A stretch of 21,334 bases of DNA, taken from the NCBI GenBank assembly GCA_015522345.1, contig WAML01000096.1, positions 1 through 21,334 on the forward strand. The letters run 5' to 3'. The position numbers were made by a program, and so were the translations under genes. The notes below the pieces were generated by a model that saw nothing but the letters and a program-made list of their open reading frames with translations, did not search any database and had not been told where the DNA came from. Position 1 is the first letter of the stretch, and each line of letters begins with the position of its first letter. Of the stretch, positions 8,437 through 15,852 are shown piece by piece. This DNA is from Desulfurococcales archaeon. Its GTDB lineage: Archaea > Thermoproteota > Thermoprotei_A > Sulfolobales > Desulfurococcaceae.

Positions 8437-8706
8437 ATGGCTTTCATCCATGGACTAATAGGTACGATTAGCTATATTGTGCTTATGTTAATAGGATTTG
8501 TAATAGGTATATTGATAGCTAGAGCTATTGGTGTAAGAAGTGGCTTAGGATTGCTATTAGCTGGTTTTCTTGGAGCACTTTTTGCACCAATAATAGTTGG
8601 TGTTATAATTTTCTTTTTAGCTATAGGCTTATTAATAATGATCGCGTTGGGCCTAATAATATTAATAATAGTAGTCATAGCATTAGTATTAAAAATAATA
8701 CTATAG
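8437..8706 (+). CDS. small, very hydrophobic membrane protein of unknown function
   Basis: I do not recognise this 89-residue protein. It is almost entirely Ile, Leu, Val, Gly and Ala, with His5, Arg29, Arg34 and Lys86 as the only charged or basic residues, and probably forms three membrane helices (about 8-30, 37-60 and 62-86). The glycine-rich middle (GVRSGLGLLLAGFLGALFA, 32-50) could pack helices tightly. The ATG at 8437 lies 10 bases after GAGGTG; a closer ATG at 8432 in another frame would make only eight codons. The product could still be real because the EamA permease gene follows 53 bases later without a clear promoter, so the two may be co-transcribed. Repetitive composition makes homology weak evidence. 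Confidence 0.6.
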   Translation: MAFIHGLIGTISYIVLMLIGFVIGILIARAIGVRSGLGLLLAGFLGALFAPIIVGVIIFFLAIGLLIMIALGLIILIIVVIALVLKIIL

Positions 8707-8759
8707 GCCCACTAATACCACTAGACCATGCCATAGACTAGTATAGGAGGGTTTGGTAG

Positions 8760-9179
8760 ATGAGCTCGTGGATTATATATTCTATACTATGTCTTGTAAC
8801 ATGGGGTGTTTGGGGAATATTTCTCAAACTATCTTATAGAGAACTCTCATGGCTTGAGACATACTTTATTAGTAGTTTAACATCGTTTCTACTAGCACTA
8901 ACTATATACGTAGCATATAAGGGGAGAATAGATTTTGTAAATAAGCAATTCTATATAGCATTAGCTGGTATAGCTGGATTACTTGGCGGCGGAGGATATG
9001 TATTCTTTGTTAAAGCTATAGAGAGCGGTAAAGCATCTATAGTTATACCATTAACCGCTCTCTATCCAGCAATAACAGCTCTACTGGCAATAGTGTTTCT
9101 AGGAGAAAAAGTATCAATGCTGCAGGCAATAGGCATTGTACTAGCTATAGTAGCTGCAATAATATTGTCTATAGGATAA
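8760..9179 (+). CDS. half-size EamA (drug/metabolite transporter) permease
   Basis: This 139-residue membrane protein is one EamA repeat of the drug/metabolite transporter superfamily, where most members carry two repeats. Five helices can be drawn (about 4-24, 34-54, 66-85, 93-115 and 120-139). The typical C-terminal half reads AIESGKAS (86-93), PLTALYPAITALLA (97-110), FLGEKVS (113-119) and then a hydrophobic end. A single repeat would need to dimerise, as in EmrE. The ATG follows GGAGGGTTTGGT. Substrate unknown. Its closest neighbour is the small membrane protein upstream. Confidence 0.85.
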   Translation: MSSWIIYSILCLVTWGVWGIFLKLSYRELSWLETYFISSLTSFLLALTIYVAYKGRIDFVNKQFYIALAGIAGLLGGGGYVFFVKAIESGKASIVIPLTALYPAITALLAIVFLGEKVSMLQAIGIVLAIVAAIILSIG

Positions 9180-9212
9180 CTAGAGAAAACTAATATATTT
9201 TAAAATACTATC

Positions 9213-9262
9213 TTAGAACGTAATCGATTTTTATACTTAATATAACATATTTTAGAACATAA
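9213..9262 (+). promoter_or_regulatory. promoter of the stress-protein gene with TTAGAACRTAA repeat pair
   Basis: A TATA-like TTTTTATAC lies at 9228-9236, predicting a start near 9258 and a leader of about 27 bases before the TTG. An 11-base sequence occurs on both sides: TTAGAACGTAA at 9213-9223 and TTAGAACATAA at 9252-9262, 39 bases apart and differing at one base. A perfect 12-base palindrome TATTTTAAAATA lies just upstream at 9196-9207. The arrangement suggests a regulator that binds around the TATA box and start site. Confidence 0.4.
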
Positions 9263-9284
9263 CTGTTTACCCGGGGTTTATAGT

Positions 9285-9731
9285 TTGAGTAGACCTGGTC
9301 TAATAAATAATATTCTTGTAGCTTACGATGGAAGCGATTATTCTTATAAAGCGGTAGACTATGCATGTAAACTTGCTCTAGCACTAAACGCTAAGGTTAG
9401 AATAGTGTATGTAATTGATGCTTCAAGGGCTAGAGTTGTTTTAAGCGGGATCTTATTAGTTAGAGAAGAAGAACTTTTAGAGAAAGCTAAAAACATATTG
9501 TCTGATGCATTAGAGAAAATTAGGAGAAACTATGGTAGAGACATAGTTATTGATACAAAGATTAGGATAGGGCATCCTGTAGAAGAAATAATCAATGAAT
9601 CTAGGGAATGGAAGGCTGATATACTAGTTGTTGGAGCTAGAGGTGCTGGTGGATTTAAAGAAATGATCATAGGTAGCGTAGCTGAATCTATAGTTAAATA
9701 TTCTAGTAAACCCGTGCTAGTAGTAAAATAA
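9285..9731 (+). CDS. universal stress protein (UspA family), ATP-binding type
   Basis: A 148-residue cytosolic protein of one Usp domain. The first strand NNILVAYDGSDYS (8-20) carries the conserved Asp15, and the nucleotide motif G-x2-G-x9-G-S is complete (Gly117, Gly120, Gly130, Ser131), so ATP binding is expected as in the MJ0577 type. The C-terminal strand is KPVLVVK (142-148). The TTG start follows GGGGTTT by several bases; no ATG lies before the conserved strand. Family members act as dimers in stress responses, but the exact role is seldom known. It has its own promoter and is not tightly linked to its neighbours. Confidence 0.9.
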   Translation: MSRPGLINNILVAYDGSDYSYKAVDYACKLALALNAKVRIVYVIDASRARVVLSGILLVREEELLEKAKNILSDALEKIRRNYGRDIVIDTKIRIGHPVEEIINESREWKADILVVGARGAGGFKEMIIGSVAESIVKYSSKPVLVVK

Positions 9732-9942
9732 ATTATACTAAATTCATTACTCATTGTAGTTAATTTACCGCTTTAGATTACATACAATACCCACAGATCT
9801 TAAGATAAGGGCTTAAGTAAAAAAGCAGTTTTTCTACTGCAATCCAGCCAAATACATATATTTAGGTCTGTGCTTCCATGTATTCATCCAAAACACGTTC
9901 TATAGTGTAAAAAACATTATTAGAGATATAAACATGATTTCC
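9732..9942. other. convergent intergenic region
   Basis: These 211 bases between the stress-protein gene and the HMG-CoA reductase gene hold no gene I can support. For the minus-strand hmgA a run TTTTTT (9909-9914) lies about 30 bases after the stop and may terminate. For the plus strand a short hairpin GCAGT-TTTTCT-ACTGC (9825-9840) with a T-rich loop lies about 95 bases after the stress-protein stop. Two CTTAAG palindromes occur at about 9799-9818. Confidence 0.35.
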
Positions 9943-11229
9943 CTATATCTTCCTCTCATGCTTATTCTTATACTTTTCTACAAGTTCCTTGGCATAGTCG
10001 AATCTTATCCTTCCTTCCTTAACCATATGCTCTGCTATTATATCGATTAGTTCTCCTGTAGCTCCAGCCATTATAGCTAGGTTCTTTGCATGAAGCTTCA
10101 TGTGTCCTTTCTGAATTCCTTCTGTAACCAGCGCTCTTAGTGCTGCAAGGTTTTGGGCTAGGCCTACAGCAGCCATGACTTCCGCTAGTTCCTTAGCTGT
10201 TTTTACACCAAGTATTTTCAACGCTATACGTGCTATTGGATGAACTTTTACTGCACCACCTACAATACCTATTTGTAGAGGTATTTCTAGAGTACCTGTA
10301 AGATAGCCTTCTTCATCTATTTCCCAAGTACTAAGAGGTTTATACACTCCATTCCTTGATGCATATGCGTGGGCTCCAGCTTCAATAGCTCTATGGTCTT
10401 GCGCAGTAGCTAGTGCAACAGCTATAATCCCGTTCATTATACCTTTATTATGTGTAACAGCTCTATATGGGTCGGCTTCAGCTAATATACTTGCTTCAAC
10501 GATTTTCTTAGCAACATCTTCTCCACCTACGTTCCTTGGATGTGTACGAGCCCATGCACGAACTATCCTATATACTGCATTATTAGATATGATCCTTAGT
10601 CTAGCTTCTCCACCAGTAATCTTCTCTAGTAGAGGAGCTAGTGCTTCAGCCATAGTATTTACTGCATTAGCCCCCATAGCATCTAGTACATCAACTATCA
10701 AATGAACTATAATTACCGGGCCCATACGGGTATCTACTACACGTACCTCGATGTCTCTAGCTCCACCACCAAGTTTGACTAGTACAGGGTCCTGTTGATT
10801 AGCGTGTTCAAGGAGTTCTTCTTTTTTCTCAATAATCTTCATAGCCTTATACCTAGGAGCATCTACTTTAACCAAGTGTATTTGACCAATCATATACTGT
10901 GGACCAGCTTTTGCTATTATACCATCTCCTTCTCTAAGCATTTTAGCAGCATTACTAGCTGCTGCAACCACACTAGATTCTTCAATAACCATAGGCACTA
11001 GATAGTCTCTTCCATTAATTCTAAAGTTAGTGGCTATAGCAAAGGGGTATGTCATACCTCCTATAACATTCTCGATCATTGCATCAGCTATTTTTCTATC
11101 AAGATTACCAGTATTCTTCAAAAGCTCTACTTCCTCTTTAGTTAATCCAGCCCATTCAGCAACTATTCTAAGCCTTTCATCAAAAGAACGTTTATAAAAA
11201 CCAGGTATACGCGACGAACGAGTCAACAA
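9943..11229 (-). CDS. hmgA: 3-hydroxy-3-methylglutaryl-CoA reductase, class II (bacterial type)
   Basis: Reduces HMG-CoA to mevalonate, the committed step towards archaeal isoprenoid lipids. The 428 residues match the class II enzyme of Pseudomonas mevalonii along their length: RSSRIPGFYKRS (4-15), ENVIG (53-57), ASNF-like ATNFRINGRDYLVP (66-79), HLIVDVLDAMGAN (176-188) and THNKGIMNG (259-267). The four catalytic residues are in place: Glu84, Lys262, Asp278 and His380. The C-terminal flap GHMKLHAKN (375-383) is present. Class I enzymes, the more usual archaeal form, differ strongly, so the class call is firm. Two TTG codons at 11227-11229 and 11224-11226 can start it, 3 and 6 bases after GGTGA; the second is spaced slightly better. 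NADH or NADPH preference is not decided here. Confidence 0.93.
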   Translation of the reverse strand: MLTRSSRIPGFYKRSFDERLRIVAEWAGLTKEEVELLKNTGNLDRKIADAMIENVIGGMTYPFAIATNFRINGRDYLVPMVIEESSVVAAASNAAKMLREGDGIIAKAGPQYMIGQIHLVKVDAPRYKAMKIIEKKEELLEHANQQDPVLVKLGGGARDIEVRVVDTRMGPVIIVHLIVDVLDAMGANAVNTMAEALAPLLEKITGGEARLRIISNNAVYRIVRAWARTHPRNVGGEDVAKKIVEASILAEADPYRAVTHNKGIMNGIIAVALATAQDHRAIEAGAHAYASRNGVYKPLSTWEIDEEGYLTGTLEIPLQIGIVGGAVKVHPIARIALKILGVKTAKELAEVMAAVGLAQNLAALRALVTEGIQKGHMKLHAKNLAIMAGATGELIDIIAEHMVKEGRIRFDYAKELVEKYKNKHERKI

Positions 11230-11263
11230 GGTTCACCACAAGTAATAGCCTATCATTACACTC

Positions 11264-11273
11264 AAAAATATAA
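11264..11273 (-). promoter_or_regulatory. TATA box for hmgA
   Basis: The minus strand reads TTATATTTTT, centred about 40 bases before the TTG start. A start site near 11243 would leave a short leader containing the GGTGA ribosome binding site (11233-11237). This suggests hmgA has its own promoter rather than relying on the upstream dehydrogenase gene. Confidence 0.45.
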
Positions 11274-11391
11274 TTATTGCATCATTTCCCTAAGTTATTA
11301 GCTAGAGTACTCTAGATTATAGAGATAGGATTTTGTAGGAATATAAGTACTTATTGCTTAACAGGTTATATATATTTATGAGACTCCATAT

Positions 11392-11396
11392 AAAAA
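11392..11396 (-). terminator. poly-T stretch after the SDR gene
   Basis: CTCTTTTTATATGG on the minus strand begins about 8 bases after the dehydrogenase stop and is flanked by weak 4-base arms (ACTC/GAGT). It could end that transcript before the hmgA promoter. Confidence 0.3.
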
Positions 11397-11405
11397 GAGT
11401 TTTAA

Positions 11406-12152
11406 TTAACACGTTAATCTGCCACCGTTAATCCCTAGTATTTGGCCTGTTATGAACCTAGAGGCTGGTGTTGCAAGGAAGTATACTGCTTCAGCTACAT
11501 CTTCTGGTTTAGCAATATCTTTTAGTGGATGTAGTTCTTTTATTTTCTGCCTCTTTTCTGGTGTATCGATGAATGGTTTAACCATGTCTGTTTCAACAAA
11601 GCTTGGTGCAACAGCATTGACTCTAATATGTGGTGCAAGTTCTACTGCGAGTCTCCTTGTAAGACCTATGACACCTGCTTTAGATGCGCAATAGGCTGCT
11701 GAAGCTACTACATTGCCTGTTTGCCCAGCTATACTAGCTATATTGACTATGCTTGCCCAAGGAGCTTTCCTTAATAGGGGTAGGAATGTTTTTGTGACAA
11801 GAAATACACCAGTTAAGTTAACTGAAATAACTCTATTCCAGTCCTCGAGACTAGTATCCTCTATTGTTCCAAAGAATATTATACCAGCATTATTGACGAG
11901 TACGTTAAGGTATGGGAATCTCTTAGAAACTTCTATATAACCTTGTTCTACACTAGAGGAATTCGATACATCCATTTGTATATAAAATCCATTTCCGCCA
12001 AACTCCTTCACTTTATCAAGAGTCTTTTTAGCCGCATCTTCATTAGTATAATAACTATATCCAACATAGTATCCTGACCTAGCAAATTTCAACACTATAG
12101 CACGACCTATACCTCTATCGCCGCCAGTTACGAAAACATACCCTTTAACCAT
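11406..12152 (-). CDS. short-chain dehydrogenase/reductase (SDR, FabG-like)
   Basis: A 248-residue classical SDR, a cytosolic NAD(P)-dependent oxidoreductase of one Rossmann domain. The coenzyme loop TGGDRGIG is at 9-16, NNAG at 87-90, and the catalytic set is Asn112, Ser140, Tyr154 and Lys158 (YCASK). The C-terminal GQILGINGG (236-244) is typical. Arg13 in the glycine loop hints at NADP(H), but this is weak. The ATG at 12150-12152 is the only in-frame start nearby; GGGGTGA lies 10 bases upstream, a long spacing. Substrate cannot be read from the sequence: FabG, glucose dehydrogenase and alcohol-type SDRs all look like this. Its neighbour hmgA does not settle the matter. Confidence 0.85.
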   Translation of the reverse strand: MVKGYVFVTGGDRGIGRAIVLKFARSGYYVGYSYYTNEDAAKKTLDKVKEFGGNGFYIQMDVSNSSSVEQGYIEVSKRFPYLNVLVNNAGIIFFGTIEDTSLEDWNRVISVNLTGVFLVTKTFLPLLRKAPWASIVNIASIAGQTGNVVASAAYCASKAGVIGLTRRLAVELAPHIRVNAVAPSFVETDMVKPFIDTPEKRQKIKELHPLKDIAKPEDVAEAVYFLATPASRFITGQILGINGGRLTC

Positions 12153-12289
12153 AGACGTGGGTTCACCCCATAAAATAATTTCTATACATTAAACTATTAA
12201 TTGAATTAGGCTATGAAGTCTATTCTATTATAAACAAAGTTTGTAAATAGAGGGTTTTACTAGAGGATACTTCATTAGGGAATTTTCCA

Positions 12290-12720
12290 CTATTTTTCTT
12301 TAATTATGATAGTTGCTAAATCCATAGTTAGTATTTGTGTTGATATAAGAGCTACCGTTACTCCTGTTGATGTATCTAATAAATAGCAACTTATGAGTAC
12401 ACCTACGAATCTTGCTATTACACTAAGGATTCTAGAGATTTTTGTTTCGCGGTTCTCATTCCTACAACAAGTATTATTGGGATGTAGAGTGGCGTAAATA
12501 ACATAAAGCCTTCTGATGGGTTTTAGTGAGACAGCATTCATCATCGATAGTTACTATTTCATCAGATTCGATATCATAGTGGCCGGGCCTTATAGATAGG
12601 GAAACTATATACTGTTCTTACTTGATCTCCAGTATGATCTTCAACAATATTTGCTAATATACTAGTAGATAGTAGAAGCCACTCCATTGAGTTTATCTTC
12701 TGCGAAATAAACTATATGCA
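12290..12720 (-). pseudogene. probable decayed gene in several frames, last part membrane-like
   Basis: No single frame covers this stretch, but protein-like pieces follow one another on the minus strand in different frames. They are HIVYFAEDKLNGVASTIY (12718-12662), SILANIVEDHTGDQVR (around 12660-12610), RPGHYDIESDEIVTIDDE (about 12590-12535) and the hydrophobic GFMLFTPLYIPIILVVGMRT (12510-12451). The last piece, VIARFVGVLISCYLLDTSTG and what follows, ends at TAG 12290-12292. The best intact frame is an 84-residue reading from 12544, which joins the last piece to an unlikely cysteine- and asparagine-rich start. The end faintly resembles the C-terminus of ABC-3 (ZnuB/MntB-type) metal permeases. 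That identity is tentative, and the two halves could come from different genes. It could also be chance. Confidence 0.45.
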
Positions 12721-12943
12721 GTAGTCGAAAACAATACTATTACTTAAAATGAACTAAATTTATTAAATAAATGATGGGTCTATCCTTAAGTCTTTCACTA
12801 TCAAGATGGCATTATATAGTGTATATATTTTAAAAGAGCGCATCAAATAATAACGTCTTAATGTCATATGACAGTGTTTTGTGGAATTATAGAATGTCAT
12901 CAGTGGTTTAACTTAGGAGAAGGAGAGAAATAGTATTTAATAT
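12719..12943. promoter_or_regulatory. intergenic region with a 12-bp palindrome
   Basis: No gene is visible. A perfect palindrome TGTCATATGACA lies at 12862-12873, and the heptamer ATGTCAT recurs at 12894-12900, 33 bases from its copy at 12861-12867. On the minus strand a TATA-like TTTTAAAATATATAC (12821-12835) lies about 30 bases downstream of the palindrome, so this may be the old operator and promoter of the decayed gene. Pyrimidine-rich minus-strand sequence just after the sugar ATPase gene (about 12911-12935) may act as its terminator. Confidence 0.35.
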
Positions 12944-14020
12944 TTAGAATCTTATTGTATCTATTCTCTTACCATCACTTCCGAAGAGATGCAGTTTTCT
13001 AATGTATATTCCTACTTCACTATCTTCTTTAATATCTTCGTCTTCGACTAATACTCTTATAGATATGTCGTCCGTAACTTTAACTTTAGCGTATTTACGG
13101 GAACCTAGGTATTTCAATATAACTACTTTTCCTTTAAGATGAGCATTTTCTAAATCCTTTATTGCTATAGCTTCATCGGGTCTTATACCAATGTATACAA
13201 ATTCGTTGTTCGGCGGTATGTATTCTTTTATTTTCAATGAATCTATTATTGGGTGAATGGTTTTTAACTGGAATATATTCATTGGGGGATCTCCAATGAA
13301 GTTTGCTACAAACACGTTAACGGGGGCACCATATAGTTCATCGGGAGTGCCTAGTTGTTGCATTACTCCATTTCTTAAAACCATTACTCGGTCTCCTACA
13401 GCAAAGGCATCTGCTTGGTCATGGGTTACGAGAATAGTTGTTATACCTAGTTTCTTCTGTATTTCTCTAACAAATTCTCTAGCTGTTACTCTAATTCTAG
13501 CGTCTAAGTTACTGAATGGTTCGTCAAGCAATAATATATCGGGTTGTTTAACTAAAGCTCTAGCAACTGCTACTCGTTGTTGTTGTCCGCCAGACATATG
13601 AGCTGGTTTTCTATCGAGTAAGTCGCTTATTCCTAGGGCTTCAGCAACTTCTTTTACTCGTCTATCGATTTCTTCCTTAGGGAGCTTCTTTATTTTAAGC
13701 GGGAAAGCAATGTTATCATATGCTGTCATGTGTGGGTAGAGAGCCCAGTTCTGAAACACCATGCCTATATTCCTATCTCTAGGTTCTACAAATACGCCCT
13801 TATCTGCATCAACTACAACTCTATCTCCTATAACTACTCTACCTTTAGTCGGTACATCTAGGCCAGCTATAATCCTTAGTAGAGTCGTTTTTCCACTCCC
13901 GCTTGGACCCAGTATTACAAAGAACTCGCTTGGCTTAATCTCAATATTTATGTTTTTGAGGGCAACTACTTTGGGAGGAAATACTTTAGTTACATTCTCT
14001 ATCTTTACGCCTACAGCCAT
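12944..14020 (-). CDS. malK: sugar ABC transporter ATPase, MalK/GlcV type (CUT1)
   Basis: Powers the sugar importer encoded directly upstream. From the ATG at 14018-14020 (358 residues): Walker A GPSGSGKTT (38-46), Q-loop Gln90, signature MSGGQ (142-146, Met for the usual Leu), Walker B ILLLDEP (162-168), D-loop NLDAR (171-175) and switch His200. The family-typical FIGDPPMNIF (241-250) follows, then a C-terminal TOBE/OB regulatory domain (about 275-358) with IGIRPDEA (277-284). It resembles Sulfolobus GlcV closely. The GTG at 14027-14029 also opens the frame but is part of the ribosome binding site AAGGTGA. Sixteen bases separate it from the malG stop. The symbol is by analogy; the sugar is inferred from context to be trehalose or maltose. 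Confidence 0.92.
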   Translation of the reverse strand: MAVGVKIENVTKVFPPKVVALKNINIEIKPSEFFVILGPSGSGKTTLLRIIAGLDVPTKGRVVIGDRVVVDADKGVFVEPRDRNIGMVFQNWALYPHMTAYDNIAFPLKIKKLPKEEIDRRVKEVAEALGISDLLDRKPAHMSGGQQQRVAVARALVKQPDILLLDEPFSNLDARIRVTAREFVREIQKKLGITTILVTHDQADAFAVGDRVMVLRNGVMQQLGTPDELYGAPVNVFVANFIGDPPMNIFQLKTIHPIIDSLKIKEYIPPNNEFVYIGIRPDEAIAIKDLENAHLKGKVVILKYLGSRKYAKVKVTDDISIRVLVEDEDIKEDSEVGIYIRKLHLFGSDGKRIDTIRF

Positions 14021-14036
14021 AGTATTCACCTTGAAA

Positions 14037-14906
14037 TTATTTCTTCATAGCCCATCCTCTAAATCCACCCATATAGTATTTATTGAATGTAGCATAGACT
14101 AGTAGAGGAACAATCATTGCTAGTACAGAACCTGCTGAAAGAAGTCCCCAGTCAACCTGGTACTGTCCCTTAAGCCTTGGAAGCATTTGTGTAATAACCA
14201 TTTTATCGGGGTCGAATATGAGCATTAAGGCAAAGAAGAAGTCATTCCAAACCCATGCAAACTGTAGTACAGCAGCAGATATTATGCCGGGCAACGAAAT
14301 CGGTAGTACTATTTTAAAGAATATCTGTCTGTTCGTTGCACCATCAACTCTAGCAGCTTCCTCTAGCTCAACTGGTAACATTGAGAAGAAGTTTCTTAAG
14401 AAAAAGATTATCCATGGTATACCCCATGACGAGTGTATGAGTATTAGTCCTTGATAAGTATTAAGTAAATGCATATTGTTTAGCATAAAGAATATAGGTA
14501 TTATAGTCATTTGCTGAGGAACAGCCATTAGGAACAATATAGTTATAAACAAATAATTCTTTATAGGAAAACTAAATCTAGCGAAAGCATATGCTGCTAA
14601 TGCAGCAAGCATTACTGGGATTAGAGTACTTGGAATAACTATTATGAATGAATTAAGGAATCCTCTTAATAGAGAGAACATAGGATTAAATAGTGCATCA
14701 ATATAGTTCTTCAGTGTTGGAGTAAAAGGTGATAAATTCCACCATCCATTAACTACTTCACTAAATGGCCTAATGGATGTCATGAATATTCCTATGAAGG
14801 GCGTAATCCATAAAACTCCTATAATCCAAGCAATAACGTTAACTATAATCCACTTTAGAGGTGTACCAAGTAATCCGCCATGGAAGCTCTTCAGAGACCT
14901 ACTCAT
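14037..14906 (-). CDS. malG: sugar ABC transporter permease, MalG type (CUT1)
   Basis: One of the two permeases of the sugar importer, 289 residues. The first helix lies at about 18-42 and ends in the SIRPFSE segment (44-50). The permease core (about 85-275) contains the ATPase-contact loop EEAARVDGATNRQIFFKIVLP (182-202), with the conserved Gly189. The C-terminal MGGFRGWAMKK (279-289) is typical of MalG-type proteins. The ATG overlaps the malF stop in TAATG, after AAAGGTGGTGAG, so it is translationally coupled to malF. Confidence 0.92.
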   Translation of the reverse strand: MSRSLKSFHGGLLGTPLKWIIVNVIAWIIGVLWITPFIGIFMTSIRPFSEVVNGWWNLSPFTPTLKNYIDALFNPMFSLLRGFLNSFIIVIPSTLIPVMLAALAAYAFARFSFPIKNYLFITILFLMAVPQQMTIIPIFFMLNNMHLLNTYQGLILIHSSWGIPWIIFFLRNFFSMLPVELEEAARVDGATNRQIFFKIVLPISLPGIISAAVLQFAWVWNDFFFALMLIFDPDKMVITQMLPRLKGQYQVDWGLLSAGSVLAMIVPLLVYATFNKYYMGGFRGWAMKK

Positions 14907-15823
14907 TACTCACCACCTTTCATAGCCATTTTTATCCAAAGTATTACAACAGGGATCGTTATTATAGTTAGTATTGTTGCAACTGTTGCAGCCATAGGGT
15001 AATCCTGTGCTCTAGTGAAGTAATCATACATGAGTATAGCTAGAACCATTGAGGCACCGCCAGGGCCTCCTTGGGTCGAAGCATATACTATATCAAAGAT
15101 CTTTAGATCCCATAGTATGGTCATTGCAACTACAGTTATTGTAACAGGCTTTAGTAAAGGAATTATGATCTTAAAGAGGATAGTCTTAAAATCTGCTCCA
15201 TCAACTATGGCTGCCTCGATCAATTCTCTTGGTATAGATGTAAGTCCAGCTGAGTATAGGGTAACACTAAAGCCTGTCCATAGCCAAACAGACCCGAGTA
15301 TTAGTGAGAATAATGCTGTATCGGGGTATGCAGTCCAAGTTTTAGCCATCCATCCTAAACCAAATAGTTTTAAAAGAAGATTCACAACTCCCAAGTCTCT
15401 ATCAAAGGAGAACTGGATAAGTAGTCCTCCCACGATCATTGGGATTACCATCCCTAGGAAAATAAACGACCTAATTATTGACCCACCTTTAACGTTTTGT
15501 AGAAGAACAGCTAGGAGTAGGCCTAGGGCGACTGTCAGAGGTAAGTGTATGGCTATCCATATAATATTGTGGATTATAGCACCCATAGGGAATGAAAGTG
15601 TTTTTAGTCCTTCGGTGTTAATGAATTTGTAGTCAGTTAGAACTTTATAGTAGTTATCAATACCTATGCTCTTTCCACCAGTTACATCTACTCCTGGAAC
15701 AGGATTTATATTAAAACTAAGTAAGATGGTTGCTACAATAGGGTATATGACGAATATAATGATCAAGATGAAGCCTGGGATTAAAAAAGATATTTTACTT
15801 AGAGATTGTCTACTGATCTTCAT
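14906..15823 (-). CDS. malF: sugar ABC transporter permease, MalF type (CUT1)
   Basis: The other permease of the sugar importer, 305 residues and about six helices. The first helix is at about 10-36; the family features include the periplasm-facing segment with VDVTGGKSIGIDNYYKVL (45-62). The contact loop ELIEAAIVDGADFKTILFK (200-218) has the conserved Gly at 210, followed by ASTQGGPGGAS (254-264), very typical of CUT1 permeases. The ATG at 15821-15823 lacks a good ribosome binding site (the bases before it are GGCGTATAGGCT). It lies at the base of a 10-bp hairpin, so its translation is probably limited. It follows the binding-protein gene by 29 bases. Confidence 0.92.
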   Translation of the reverse strand: MKISRQSLSKISFLIPGFILIIIFVIYPIVATILLSFNINPVPGVDVTGGKSIGIDNYYKVLTDYKFINTEGLKTLSFPMGAIIHNIIWIAIHLPLTVALGLLLAVLLQNVKGGSIIRSFIFLGMVIPMIVGGLLIQFSFDRDLGVVNLLLKLFGLGWMAKTWTAYPDTALFSLILGSVWLWTGFSVTLYSAGLTSIPRELIEAAIVDGADFKTILFKIIIPLLKPVTITVVAMTILWDLKIFDIVYASTQGGPGGASMVLAILMYDYFTRAQDYPMAATVATILTIITIPVVILWIKMAMKGGE

Positions 15824-15847
15824 AGCCTATACGCCACTATAGGCTAT
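15822..15847 (-). promoter_or_regulatory. 10-bp inverted repeat (hairpin) over the malF start
   Basis: The plus strand reads ATAGCCTATA (15822-15831), a six-base spacer CGCCAC, then TATAGGCTAT (15838-15847): a perfect inverted repeat. In the minus-strand message it would fold between the binding-protein stop (15853) and malF, and the last two stem bases are the A and U of the malF AUG. It could protect the binding-protein message, attenuate read-through or lower malF translation. There is no T-run after it, so it is not a plain terminator. Confidence 0.7.
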
Positions 15848-15852
15848 TGAAT

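Noticed and set aside
12537..12560. ATGATGA on the minus strand as a C box of a C/D guide RNA
   Set aside because: No CTGA D box at suitable spacing and no second C/D pair; it lies in the gene remnant.
15030..15632. 200-residue open frame on the plus strand opposite malF
   Set aside because: It is antisense to a well-conserved permease gene, has no recognisable domain, and its composition mirrors the permease codons.
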